Assembly: GCF_000814825.1 (NCBI RefSeq)
Contig: NZ_CP009302.1
Coordinates: 1,116,001 to 1,180,000, forward strand
DNA from: Berryella intestinalis
GTDB taxonomy: Bacteria; Actinomycetota; Coriobacteriia; Coriobacteriales; Eggerthellaceae
Direction: 5' to 3'
Length of the DNA stretch: 64,000 nucleotides
Shown: positions 44,109 to 52,175 of the stretch, in pieces
Position numbering within the stretch: the first letter of the stretch is position 1
How the letters are laid out: every line of letters begins with the position of its first letter
Made by a program: the position numbers and the translations under genes
Notes under the pieces: generated by a model
What the model was told of the DNA's origin: nothing
Database searches by the model: none
Seen by the model: the letters and a program-made list of their open reading frames with translations, nothing else

Positions 44109-45077
44109 CTAGGTTAGCTGCGCCCTTTCCGCATTCAGCGCAGCGAGCGCCTCGAGGTGCCCTCCTCCCAGCCTCCGAGCCTCGTCGACCATGCGGTCCA
44201 CGACCTCTGCGGCCGATCCGCACTCGGAAACCAATCCGGCCACCTGGCCCGCCATAACCGATCCCCCGTCGACGTCGCCTTCGACGGCGCGCTTGAGCGA
44301 GCCCACGTAGAGCCCCTCGAGCTCGTCTGCGCACGAGGCGTCGAGCTCGAGTTGGCGGACGCGGCGCGAGAAGCGGTTCTTCAGGCAGCGGACGGGATGG
44401 CCCGATCCGCGGCCGGTGACGATGGTGTCGGAATCCTTCGCATCGAGGACGCGCTGCTTGTACGCGTCGTCCACCGAGCATTCGCTTACCGTGAGGAAGC
44501 GCGTGCCCACCTGGACGCCCTCGGCCCCCAGCGCGAACGCCGCCAGCATGCCGCGCCCGTCGGCGATGCCGCCCGCCCCGATCACGGGGATGGACACGGC
44601 TCGCACGACCGAGGGGATGAGCGCCATCGTGGTCAGCTCGCCCACATGGCCGCCCGCCTCGGTGCCTTCGGCGACCACCGCATCGGCGCCGAGGCGCTCC
44701 ATGCGGCGGGCAAGCGCCGCGGAGGCGACGACGGGGACCACCTTGATGCCCGCTTCCTTCCACATGCCCATGAAGGCCGACGGGCTTCCCGCACCCGTGG
44801 TCACCACGTCGATGCGCAGGTCGCACAGAAGCCGCGCGAGTTCGGCGGCGTTGGGATCCATCAGCATGACGTTGGCGCCCAGGGGCTTCGACGTCTTCTC
44901 GCGAGCCAGCCCGACCTGCTGAGCGACCCATTCGAGGGGCGCGCCCCCGCACGCGATGATGCCCAGGCCGCCGGCTTCGCTGACCGCAGCGGCGAGGCTC
45001 GCATCGGCGATGCGGGCCATGGCCCCCTGCACGACGGGCTTCTCGATCCCCAGGATGTCGGTAACGCGCGTCCTCAT
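44109..45077 (-). CDS. fabK: Enoyl-ACP reductase FabK
   Basis: 322-aa FMN-dependent enoyl-ACP reductase of the nitronate-monooxygenase-like TIM-barrel family. It has VTDILGIEKPVVQGAMARIA, AAVSEAGGLGIIACGG, VVAEGTEAGGHVGELTTMAL, PVIGAGGIADGRGMLAAFAL and GVQVGTRFLTVSEC. It carries out the final reduction of each elongation round in place of FabI. Position right after the acyl carrier protein gene supports FabK over a 2-nitropropane dioxygenase role. This is the same layout as low-GC Gram-positive fab operons. Confidence 0.93.
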   Translation of the reverse strand: MRTRVTDILGIEKPVVQGAMARIADASLAAAVSEAGGLGIIACGGAPLEWVAQQVGLAREKTSKPLGANVMLMDPNAAELARLLCDLRIDVVTTGAGSPSAFMGMWKEAGIKVVPVVASAALARRMERLGADAVVAEGTEAGGHVGELTTMALIPSVVRAVSIPVIGAGGIADGRGMLAAFALGAEGVQVGTRFLTVSECSVDDAYKQRVLDAKDSDTIVTGRGSGHPVRCLKNRFSRRVRQLELDASCADELEGLYVGSLKRAVEGDVDGGSVMAGQVAGLVSECGSAAEVVDRMVDEARRLGGGHLEALAALNAERAQLT

Positions 45078-45089
45078 GCGACCGACCGC

Positions 45090-45308
45090 TTACAGGGAGT
45101 CGATGTAGGAAACCATGTCGCCGATGGTTTCGATGCCCTCGGGCTCGCCGAACTCGATGTCGAGCTTCTCTTCGATGTCGCAGATGAGCTCGACCATGTC
45201 CAGCGAGTCGATGCCCAGCGAGTCGAGCGTCGCGTCGGCGGTGACGGCCGCCTCGTCGATGTCGAGGTTCTCGGCGAGGGTGGACTTGATGACGTCGAGG
45301 GTTGCCAT
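45090..45308 (-). CDS. acpP: Acyl carrier protein
   Basis: 72-aa acidic ACP. The phosphopantetheine attachment Ser is in LGIDSLDMVELICDIEEKLD; the N-terminal MATLDVIKSTLAENLDID is typical. It is the first gene of the minus-strand fab operon. GAAAGG lies before ATG 45308, and a promoter and FabT-like operator sit directly upstream (45338-45388). Confidence 0.96.
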   Translation of the reverse strand: MATLDVIKSTLAENLDIDEAAVTADATLDSLGIDSLDMVELICDIEEKLDIEFGEPEGIETIGDMVSYIDSL

Positions 45309-45337
45309 GTTCGTTTTCCTTTCGTTCGTGATAAATA

Positions 45338-45352
45338 GTTAGATGATCTAAC
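45338..45352. promoter_or_regulatory. FabT-like operator at the acpP promoter
   Basis: GTTAGATGATCTAAC is a near-perfect palindrome (7-bp arms around one base) placed at the predicted acpP transcription start. It matches the second site at 45986-46000 at 12 of 15 bases and resembles the streptococcal FabT box (TTTGATTATCAAA). The likely binder is the MarR-type protein encoded next door. Confidence 0.65.
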
Positions 45353-45359
45353 CAATGCC

Positions 45360-45388
45360 ATAGTAGGGGCGCAAACGGGCCGCCGCAA
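45360..45388 (-). promoter_or_regulatory. Promoter of the acpP-fab operon
   Basis: On the minus strand TTGCGG (45388-45383) and TACTAT (45365-45360) are 17 bases apart. Transcription would begin near 45353, at the edge of the operator, about 45 bases before acpP. Confidence 0.55.
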
Positions 45389-45422
45389 GAACCTCCATCA
45401 TTTCTCGCGAACAGCGGGGCGC

Positions 45423-45884
45423 CTACGCGCGGGAGTCGAAGAACTCCTTCAGCTTGCTCAGCGCTTCTGCCAGCACCTTCGCCTCCCGATCGTCCAGCTC
45501 GGACAGCGCGGCCGAAAGCATCTCCTCGTGGAAGATGCGATGCGCGCGATAGACCTTGCGCCCGCGCGCCGTGAGCGAGAGCAGCACCTTGCGCCGATCG
45601 GCCTCGTCGCGCTCGCGCCGCACGAAGCCCTGGGCCTCCAGCTTCTTCACCGCCGACGTGAGCGTGGCCAGCGTGATGCCCAGCCGGTTCGCGGCGACGT
45701 TCATGGGGTTGCGCTCGTACATGCCCACCGCCACGATCGTATGGACGTCGGTGATGGACAGCCCCTCGGTGAAGCGGTTCTGAAGGGCCTGCTCTTCGAC
45801 GCGCAGGATCGAATTGAAGGTCCCCGACAAAAGCTCGTCCAAGTCGAGGTTCCGATCGAGCAGATGCTGGTAGTTCTCGGACAC
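45423..45884 (-). CDS. fabT: MarR-family regulator, FabT-like
   Basis: 153-aa winged-helix MarR protein. It has the core LSITDVHTIVAVGMYERNPM, recognition region LGITLATLTSAVKKLEAQGF and wing VRRERDEADRRKVLLSLTARGRKV (wing spans about residues 87-110). GTG 45884 follows GGGAGGG. Its position between fabH and the acpP-fabK-fabD operon mirrors FabT in streptococci and lactococci, where acyl-ACP-bound FabT represses fatty-acid genes. Two matching palindromes lie on either side of the gene. Regulation by acyl-ACP is inferred. Confidence 0.85.
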   Translation of the reverse strand: MSENYQHLLDRNLDLDELLSGTFNSILRVEEQALQNRFTEGLSITDVHTIVAVGMYERNPMNVAANRLGITLATLTSAVKKLEAQGFVRRERDEADRRKVLLSLTARGRKVYRAHRIFHEEMLSAALSELDDREAKVLAEALSKLKEFFDSRA

Positions 45885-45985
45885 GGACCCTCCCGGAATC
45901 TTCGACGGCCTTTGCGGCGCGCTCTGCCGAACGCGAGTGGAAGTAGCGTGGATTTTGCCCCGCTCCTCCCGACACGCACAGATTA

Positions 45986-46000
45986 GTTAGATAATCAAAG
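45986..46000. promoter_or_regulatory. FabT-like operator between fabT and fabH
   Basis: GTTAGATAATCAAAG shares GTTAGATxATCxAA with the acpP operator and reads TTTGATTATC on the other strand, as in FabT boxes. It lies 100 bases before fabT and 60 before fabH, so it could control both. Confidence 0.6.
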
Positions 46001-46060
46001 TAAATCTAGACCCGTCGACGCATATCGACATTTTTTACGCAATTCGACCGAGGGGGGCAC

Positions 46061-47218
46061 GTGGGCTGCACCATCACGGGCTGCGGAAAGGCCGCGCCGA
46101 AGCTGGTCGTGACGAACGACGACCTCGCACACCTGGTAGACACCGACGACGAATGGATCGTGCAGCGCACGGGCATCCGCGCACGGCGCATCGCGCAGGG
46201 CGAATCCGCTACCGACCTCGCGGTTGCCGCAGCCGAAGCCGCCTTGGGAATCGAATCCGACAGCGCGGTGGAGCGAAGCGGATGGAGACGCCCCGCGTCG
46301 GGCTCCAAGGCCGTCGACCCCGCGTCGATCGACCTCGTTATCTGCATGACCATCAGCCCCGATGCAGCCATGCCCTCGCAAGCCGCCCTCGTGCGCCGGC
46401 GCCTGGGCGCCCAGCGCGCCGTGTGCTTCGACCTGAACGCGGCCTGCTCGGGCTGCGTGTACGGCCTGAGCGTGGCCGAGAGCATGATGGCCGCCGCCAA
46501 CGCGCCCGGCAGCGCGCGCAACCCTTTGAGGCGGGCGCTGGTGATCGGCGTCGAGCGGCTCAGCCGCGTGGTGGATTGGTCCGACCGGTCGACCTGCATC
46601 CTGTTCGGCGACGGAGCCGGCGCCGTCCTTCTGGAATGGTCCGACGCCGAAACGGGCATCCGCTCGACGTTCCTCAGAAACACCGACGATATCGACGGGG
46701 TGCTGACGCTCGGGGCCGGGCGCAAAGACGACCTCCCCCCGCTGTTCGCGGCGCTGGCCGCCGAGCAGGCATCCGCTCGACAGAGCGCAGGCCCCGCCAA
46801 AGCGGCGCCCGGTTTCGAAAAGAGCGCTGATCAAGCGCCCGAAAGCGCGCTCGACCCGCAAGGGTTCCCCCCGCACATCGCGATGAGCGGCCAGGCCGTG
46901 TTCCGCTTCGCCACCGCCGCGGTCGTCGAGGCCATCGAAGAGGCCTGCGCGCGGGCGGGCGCAGACGTCGACGAGGTGGACCTGATCGTCCCCCACCAGG
47001 CCAACGAGCGCATCATCCGCTACGCCGCGAAGAAGCTGGGGCTTCCGATGGAGCGCTTCCAGCTTTCCATCGAATCGTCCGCCAACACCTCGGCCGCGAG
47101 CGCTCTCATGGCCCTGACCGACGCTTTGGTGCAGGAGAGGCTCCGCGTCGGGGACACGGCGGTCATGGTCGGTTTCGGCGGCGGCCTGACCGCCGGATCG
47201 GTTCTTTTCCATCTTTAG
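46061..47218 (+). CDS. fabH: 3-oxoacyl-ACP synthase III FabH
   Basis: 385-aa initiating condensing enzyme joining acyl-CoA to malonyl-ACP. The catalytic residues are present: Cys129 in DLNAACSGCVYGL, His312 in VPHQANERIIR and Asn342 in SSANTSAASAL. It has the typical TDDEWIVQRTGIRARRIA and LFGDGAGAVLLEW. It is about 60 residues longer than common FabH because of two insertions, about 64-88 and about 228-268 (Ala/Ser/Gln-rich). The GTG start at 46061 follows GAGGGGGG. It is divergent from fabT with a shared FabT-like site. Confidence 0.93.
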   Translation: MGCTITGCGKAAPKLVVTNDDLAHLVDTDDEWIVQRTGIRARRIAQGESATDLAVAAAEAALGIESDSAVERSGWRRPASGSKAVDPASIDLVICMTISPDAAMPSQAALVRRRLGAQRAVCFDLNAACSGCVYGLSVAESMMAAANAPGSARNPLRRALVIGVERLSRVVDWSDRSTCILFGDGAGAVLLEWSDAETGIRSTFLRNTDDIDGVLTLGAGRKDDLPPLFAALAAEQASARQSAGPAKAAPGFEKSADQAPESALDPQGFPPHIAMSGQAVFRFATAAVVEAIEEACARAGADVDEVDLIVPHQANERIIRYAAKKLGLPMERFQLSIESSANTSAASALMALTDALVQERLRVGDTAVMVGFGGGLTAGSVLFHL

Positions 47219-47324
47219 GGAAAACCCTACGTAATCCTTTTCGAGAATAAACGAGAGCCGCACTTTTACGAAACGGCAACGGAAACGCCCTTCCCCTAAA
47301 CCCTACGATTCCCCCTTCAAAACC

Positions 47325-47364
47325 GCCTGGTTATCAGCTCGCCACGTTGATAACCAGGCTTTTT
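47325..47364 (+). terminator. Terminator of fabH
   Basis: A perfect 12-bp stem (GCCTGGTTATCA, 47325-47336, with 47348-47359) and an 11-base loop are followed by TTTTT. Its right arm overlaps the -35 of the predicted nap promoter. Confidence 0.75.
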
Positions 47365-47375
47365 GTCATTACTAT
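47347..47375 (+). promoter_or_regulatory. Predicted promoter of the nap operon
   Basis: TTGATA (47347-47352) and TACTAT (47370-47375) have a 17-base spacer, giving a start near 47382. It is embedded in the fabH terminator, so read-through and initiation could interfere. Confidence 0.5.
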
Positions 47376-47382
47376 GACCGCA

Positions 47383-47400
47383 TTGCCAACAGAATGGCAA
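47383..47400. promoter_or_regulatory. Inverted repeat at the start of the nap transcript
   Basis: TTGCCA-ACAGAA-TGGCAA (6-bp arms) lies just after the predicted nap start site, a natural place for a repressor or for the NarL-type regulator encoded at 52965. It does not fit the FNR consensus. Confidence 0.4.
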
Positions 47401-47469
47401 CGAAAAGGGGGATCCGGGGCGCGGCAGACGAGCCGAAGCGCTTCGGGAGACGGACGAAAAGGATGGTTC

Positions 47470-48060
47470 ATGAGGGGGCGGACGATCGTCGCGGTTCTCG
47501 CGGGCGCAGCCTGCGCTGTCCAAGGGGCGCTTGCCGCATGGGGTAGCGGACACGCGCTGCTCAGGCCTCCCGGGGCCCAGGGAGAGCGCGACTTCGCGGC
47601 CCGCTGCGTGCGCTGCGGCAAATGTATGCTCGCCTGCCCCTACACCGCCATCGTCGCCGCGGGGTTCGACGCGGGCATGTCCCAGGGAACGCCCTGCATC
47701 GACGCGCGGGAGCAGGCATGCCGGCTGTGCGCCGACACTCCCTGCGTCAGGGCCTGCCCCACCGGGGCGCTGCGCGATATCGACGAGGTCGCCGACATCC
47801 GCATGGGGACCGCCGTCATCGACGAGGACCGCTGCCTTTCCTATCGAAGCCTGCGATGCGAGGTGTGCTACCGCACCTGCCCCCTCATCGATTCGGCCAT
47901 ATCCATCGAGTACTCGATGCGGGAAGGCGATGCGATCCACGCGACGTTCGCACCCGTGATCAACGAGGAGAACTGCGTCGGATGCGGGCTGTGCGTGGAG
48001 CGCTGCCCCGTAGACGACGGAGGGCCCGCCATCGCCGTCAAACCGCGCGCCGAACGCTGA
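47470..48060 (+). CDS. napG: NapG-like ferredoxin of nitrate reductase
   Basis: 196 aa with four [4Fe-4S] cysteine clusters: CVRCGKCMLACP, CRLCADTPCVRACP, CEVCYRTCP and CVGCGLCVERCP, the NapG/MauM pattern. An N-terminal hydrophobic stretch (TIVAVLAGAACAVQGALAAW) probably anchors or exports it; unlike many NapG proteins there is no clear twin-arginine motif. It should pass electrons with NapH from the quinone pool to NapA. ATG 47470 follows AAAAGGA; the longer in-frame start at 47347 falls in the promoter and terminator. First gene of the nap operon. Confidence 0.85.
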   Translation: MRGRTIVAVLAGAACAVQGALAAWGSGHALLRPPGAQGERDFAARCVRCGKCMLACPYTAIVAAGFDAGMSQGTPCIDAREQACRLCADTPCVRACPTGALRDIDEVADIRMGTAVIDEDRCLSYRSLRCEVCYRTCPLIDSAISIEYSMREGDAIHATFAPVINEENCVGCGLCVERCPVDDGGPAIAVKPRAER

Positions 48061-48125
48061 GCCGCGCTCGATCAGGTTTTTCCGCGGCTCGCCCGCGTCA
48101 GGAACACGTAAACGGAGGGATAACC

Positions 48126-50663
48126 ATGGATCTGACACGACGTTCATTCGTCAAGGCGACGGCCGTCGCCCTCGCCAGCGCTGCCGCCGGGGGCAGCAGC
48201 GCCGCCCTTTCCGGGTGCGCACCCCGCTCGCTTTCCGAAGAGACCAAGATGCACCAGGCGGTCTGCCGTTTCTGCGGCTGCGGCTGCGGCGTTCTGTGCG
48301 AATCGAGGAACGGCAAGCTCATCTCGGTCACGGGCGACCCGGACAACGGATCGAACCGGGGGCTCAACTGCATCAAGGGATACTACCTCGCCAAGATCCT
48401 CTACGGGAAAGACCGCATCGTCAAACCGCTCATCCGCGACGACGCCTCCACCAAGGGAACCGACGAGGGCCTGCGCGAGGCGACTTGGACCGAAGCGCTC
48501 GAGCTGGTGTCCGGCAAGCTGCGCGAAACCTGGAAGAACGACAAGAGCCGCCTGGCGTTTTGGGGGTCGGGTCAGCAGCCCATCCTCGAAGGGTACTGCA
48601 CGGCGAAATTCTGGAAGGCCGGGCTGCTGTCGAACAACATCGACCCCAACGCGCGCCTGTGCATGGCAAGCGCCGTCGTGGCCTTCATGAACGTGTTCCA
48701 AACCGACGAGCCCGCGGGGTGCTACGCCGACATCGACGAGGCCGACGTGTTCGTGACCTGGGGTGCCAATATGGCAGAGGCGCACCCCATGCTGTACTCG
48801 CGCCTCACCGCCCGCAAGCTCTCGGGTAAGAACGTGCGCCACTTCGATCTGGGAACCATGCGCACGCGCACCTCGGCGAGCGCCGACAAGCTGCTTTTGT
48901 TCAAACCGGGAACCGACCTGGCCATCGCCAACTGCATTGCGAACTACCTGGTTGAGAACAAGCTCTACGACGAGAAGTTCGTCGCCGACCACCTGCAGTT
49001 CAAGCAGGGCGCCGAAAACATCGGCAACGCCCAGGACGACGGATACGACGCAAGCGATGCGGGCAAGGCTGCGGGAAACGTCTCGGGCATCACCTTCGAG
49101 GAATACGCCGAGCGCCTCAAGCCCTACACGTTCGAATACACCTCCGAGCTTTCCGGCGTGGCGATCGAGGATCTCAAGGAGCTCGCCGCCGTGTTCGCCG
49201 AGCCGGGCACCCGCATCATGTCGCTGTGGACCATGGGCGTGAACCAGCACAACCGCGGCACCTGGATGAACCACAACATCTACAACATCCACCTGCTCAC
49301 GGGCAAGATCGCCCAACCCGGCAACGGCCCGTTCTCGCTCACCGGGCAGCCCAGCGCCTGCGGGACCGCGCGCGAGGTGGGCACGTTCAGCCACCGCCTC
49401 CCGGCCGACCTCGTGGTGAACAACGACGCGCATCGGCGCTACAGCGAGGCGGTGTGGAACCTGCCCGAAGGGTACCTCGACCCCATATCCAAACCCGGCT
49501 TCCACACCGTCAAGATCTTCCGCGAGCTGTCGAAGGGCAACATCGACTTTTTGTGGAGCGCACATAACAACTGGGCGGTCTCGATGCCCAACCTCACCCG
49601 CACGCTCGGACGCGGGGACCAGAAGGGCATCATGGACAGCTTCATCGTGGTGAGCGAGGTCTACCCCACCCTGTCCACCCAGTACGCCGACGTCGTGCTG
49701 CCCTCGGCCATGTGGGTCGAGCGCGAGGGCCAGTTCGGCAACGGCGAGCGCCGCACCGCGGTGTTCGAGAAAGCCGCTGACGCCCCCGGCGAGGCGCGCT
49801 GGGACCTGTGGATGCTCATGGAGGTGGCCAAGCGGGTCCTCGACGGCGAGCTGATCGACGGGGAAGACGCCTTCGACAGGCTGTTCGGGTCCGTCTACGA
49901 CAAGGACGCCGCCGACTTCAAGGCCGACATGCGCGCGACCAACGCCGCCCTGTGGGAAGAGTACCGCACGTTCTCGAACCCCGGGCTCAATCCGCGCGCG
50001 GCGGCCATCAACGAATCGGCCAAGCTGAAGATGGAGGCCAAGCAGCTCGCTCCCTACGACGCCATCATCGCGGGGCACGGGCTCACCTGGCCCGCGCGCG
50101 AGGTGGACGGCGAGTGGAAACCCACGCTGTGGCGCTTCTGCGACGGCCCCCAGGAAGACGGCTTCGACCAGTACGGGGTGGAGAAGTACGGCGAGAGGGA
50201 CCTTGCCGGCGGCATATCGTTCTACAAGAGCGCCAACCGCAAGCCCTCGGTGGTGTTCAGGCCCTACGAGCCGCCCGCCGAGACGCCCGACGAGCAGTTC
50301 CCCTTCTACTTCTGCACAGGACGCCTTCTGGAGCACTGGCACACCGGGTCGATGACGCGGCGCGTGCCCGAGCTGGACAAGGCCCTTCCCGAGGCGCTGC
50401 TCGAAATGAACCGCGAGGACTGCGAGCGGCTGGGCATCGCGAGCGGCGACCGCGTCAAGGTGAGGTCCCGCTGGGGCGAATTCGAGATCAACGTCTCGAC
50501 GGCGGGGCGCATGGAGCCGCCCGCAGGCGTCGCCTTCGCACCCTTCTTCGCCGAGGAGAACCTGATCAACCTGGCCGTCCAGGACACCTACTGCCCCCTG
50601 TCCAAGGAGCCCGACTACAAGAAGACCTGCGTGTCCATCGAAAAGGTGGCGAAGGGAGCATGA
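48126..50663 (+). CDS. napA: Periplasmic-type nitrate reductase catalytic subunit NapA
   Basis: 845-aa molybdopterin enzyme. A twin-arginine signal (LTRRSFVKA) is followed by a lipobox-like ALSGC (Cys31). The [4Fe-4S] ligands are C47, C50, C54 and C82 (AVCRFCGCGCGVLC, GLNCIKGY). The molybdenum ligand is Cys179 in DPNARLCMASAV, as in NapA (NARHCMASAV) and unlike the Asp of NarG. It reduces nitrate to nitrite on the outer membrane face. NapD and NapB partners follow. A long open frame runs upstream through napG; ATG 48126 is the true start. The close relatives formate dehydrogenase and Nas are less likely given the context. Confidence 0.92.
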   Translation: MDLTRRSFVKATAVALASAAAGGSSAALSGCAPRSLSEETKMHQAVCRFCGCGCGVLCESRNGKLISVTGDPDNGSNRGLNCIKGYYLAKILYGKDRIVKPLIRDDASTKGTDEGLREATWTEALELVSGKLRETWKNDKSRLAFWGSGQQPILEGYCTAKFWKAGLLSNNIDPNARLCMASAVVAFMNVFQTDEPAGCYADIDEADVFVTWGANMAEAHPMLYSRLTARKLSGKNVRHFDLGTMRTRTSASADKLLLFKPGTDLAIANCIANYLVENKLYDEKFVADHLQFKQGAENIGNAQDDGYDASDAGKAAGNVSGITFEEYAERLKPYTFEYTSELSGVAIEDLKELAAVFAEPGTRIMSLWTMGVNQHNRGTWMNHNIYNIHLLTGKIAQPGNGPFSLTGQPSACGTAREVGTFSHRLPADLVVNNDAHRRYSEAVWNLPEGYLDPISKPGFHTVKIFRELSKGNIDFLWSAHNNWAVSMPNLTRTLGRGDQKGIMDSFIVVSEVYPTLSTQYADVVLPSAMWVEREGQFGNGERRTAVFEKAADAPGEARWDLWMLMEVAKRVLDGELIDGEDAFDRLFGSVYDKDAADFKADMRATNAALWEEYRTFSNPGLNPRAAAINESAKLKMEAKQLAPYDAIIAGHGLTWPAREVDGEWKPTLWRFCDGPQEDGFDQYGVEKYGERDLAGGISFYKSANRKPSVVFRPYEPPAETPDEQFPFYFCTGRLLEHWHTGSMTRRVPELDKALPEALLEMNREDCERLGIASGDRVKVRSRWGEFEINVSTAGRMEPPAGVAFAPFFAEENLINLAVQDTYCPLSKEPDYKKTCVSIEKVAKGA

Positions 50664-50989
50664 GAAAGCCCATCGTGATCGCGCTTAGCGCAGGGCTCGT
50701 CCTCGCGCTCGGAGCCGGCGCTGCGGGATGCGCGGCGCCGTCAGGTTCGCCGAAGGCGTCGGACACCCCGCCCCACGCCCCGGCGCTCATGCCCGCAAGC
50801 CATGAAGGGCGCTTCGCCGAGCTGGGGGCGCAGGGATGCTACGGCTGCCACGGATCGAGCGAGCGGGCGGATCCGCTGCTCGCCTCCGCCCCCAAGATGC
50901 CCGCCGACCACTACCTCGGCGGCGCGGTCGACTCGCGCGAGATCGACCCGGTCAGAACGCAATGCGACACCTGCCACGGACAGGAATGA
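50660..50989 (+). CDS. napB: NapB-like diheme cytochrome c lipoprotein
   Basis: 109 aa. The signal ends in a lipobox GAAGC (Cys24), and the mature part carries two heme-c motifs, CYGCH and CDTCH, with NapB-like LMPASHEGRF and PKMPADHYLGG between and around them. It is the small electron-transfer subunit of NapA, here membrane-tethered by lipid. ATG 50660 overlaps the napA stop (ATGA). Confidence 0.87.
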   Translation: MRKPIVIALSAGLVLALGAGAAGCAAPSGSPKASDTPPHAPALMPASHEGRFAELGAQGCYGCHGSSERADPLLASAPKMPADHYLGGAVDSREIDPVRTQCDTCHGQE

Positions 50990-50997
50990 GGATCCCC

Positions 50998-51267
50998 ATG
51001 CAAGACCATACCGTCATATCGAGCCTGATCGTCCGCGTTCTTCCCGACCACGGGGAAAGCGCGGCGGCGCGGCTCGCCTCGATCGAGGGGGTTGAGGTCC
51101 ACGAAAAGCTCGAAGGCAAGATCGTCGTGACCATCGAGGCGCCCACCGTGGACTCCTCCCATGACACGGCGGCATCGTTTTCCGAGATCCCCGGCGTCAT
51201 CGGCGTCGATCTGGTCTACGTGAACTTCGAGGACGACCCCGCCGTCGCAAAGGGATCGCAGCGATGA
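50998..51267 (+). CDS. napD: NapD chaperone
   Basis: 89-aa cytoplasmic protein of the NapD ferredoxin-like fold: SSLIVRVLPDHGESAAARLA, then GVEVHEKLEGKIVVTIEA and FSEIPGVIGVDLVYVNFEDD. NapD binds the NapA twin-arginine signal and helps cofactor loading before export. Two in-frame starts exist (50986 and 50998); 50998 has GAGGA at a good distance. It overlaps napH by 4 bases. Confidence 0.88.
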   Translation: MQDHTVISSLIVRVLPDHGESAAARLASIEGVEVHEKLEGKIVVTIEAPTVDSSHDTAASFSEIPGVIGVDLVYVNFEDDPAVAKGSQR

Positions 51268-52175
51268 AACGCGCGAACGCGAACTGCACCCGGGTCCGCC
51301 GTGCGGTCCAGATCCTGGTCGCCGCCCTGTTCGTCGCGAGCCCCCTCGCGGCGGGCCGGGCTCTGTTCGGCGCGGCGAGGGGCTCCGAAGCACCGACGGG
51401 CGTCCCGGCCGACCTGCCCTTCTGGGGAACGCTTTCGTCCTCGCAGGTGGGACCCGTCACCCTGCTCGACCCGTTCGCCGCTGTCCAGGCGATGGCCGCC
51501 TCGCTGTCCTTCGACCCGGCCTGGCTGGTTGCGGCGGCTCCTGTCGTCGCCTTCTACGGGCTCGTGCGGGCGCGCTCGTTTTGCGGATGGGTGTGCCCGG
51601 TGAACCTCGTGCTGGAGCTCGTTGACGCGCTGCGCCGAAAGCTCCGCATCGAAGTGGCCGAGCGCGTTGTAGCCCGCCGAACGAAGATGGGCGCGGCCCT
51701 GGGCGTCGTCGTAGGTTCGGCTCTTGTCGGCATCCCGCTGTTCGAGGCGGTGTCGCCCCTCAGCGCCCTCAATAAGCTCGTCGTGGTGGGCAGTTTCGTC
51801 GGCACGATCGCGCTCGCGCTCATCGTCGCCGCCGAGCTTTTGTGGGGACATCGCGTGTGGTGCCGGTCGCTGTGCCCGCTCGGGGGGTTCTACCAGGCGC
51901 TCGGGCGCGTCGGCGTCGTGCGCATCGCCATCGACGAGCGCGCCTGCACGCGCTGCGGGCGCTGCAAAAAGGCGTGCCTCGCCGATCCCGAGATCCTCGA
52001 TCCGGCTATTTACCAGGGTAGGCGCACGGTCGATGCGGGAGACTGCATGGTCTGCGGGGCCTGCATCGACGCCTGCCCAGAACGTGCGCTGCGCTACACC
52101 GCGACCGTGCCGGGATCCAACCTGTTCGACTCTTCCACCCTATCCGCCGCAAACGACAAGGAGGTGTCGCGATGA
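51264..52175 (+). CDS. napH: NapH-like quinol-oxidising iron-sulfur membrane protein
   Basis: 303-aa membrane protein with about four helices. The CxxxCP pair CGWVCPVN and CRSLCPLG is typical of NapH. Two C-terminal [4Fe-4S] motifs are present, CTRCGRCKKAC and CMVCGACIDACP. It is thought to oxidise menaquinol and hand electrons to NapG. ATG 51264 overlaps the napD stop. It overlaps the cytochrome gene by 4 bases at its end. Confidence 0.9.
   Translation: MKRANANCTRVRRAVQILVAALFVASPLAAGRALFGAARGSEAPTGVPADLPFWGTLSSSQVGPVTLLDPFAAVQAMAASLSFDPAWLVAAAPVVAFYGLVRARSFCGWVCPVNLVLELVDALRRKLRIEVAERVVARRTKMGAALGVVVGSALVGIPLFEAVSPLSALNKLVVVGSFVGTIALALIVAAELLWGHRVWCRSLCPLGGFYQALGRVGVVRIAIDERACTRCGRCKKACLADPEILDPAIYQGRRTVDAGDCMVCGACIDACPERALRYTATVPGSNLFDSSTLSAANDKEVSR

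Noticed and set aside
47383-47400. FNR/CRP-type binding site before nap
   Set aside because: The dyad TTGCCA-N6-TGGCAA does not match TTGAT-N4-ATCAA in sequence or length, so it is reported only as an unassigned inverted repeat.
47347-47469. A 41-residue N-terminal extension of NapG
   Set aside because: It would start inside the fabH terminator and span the predicted promoter, has no ribosome site, and the real start at 47470 has AAAAGGA.
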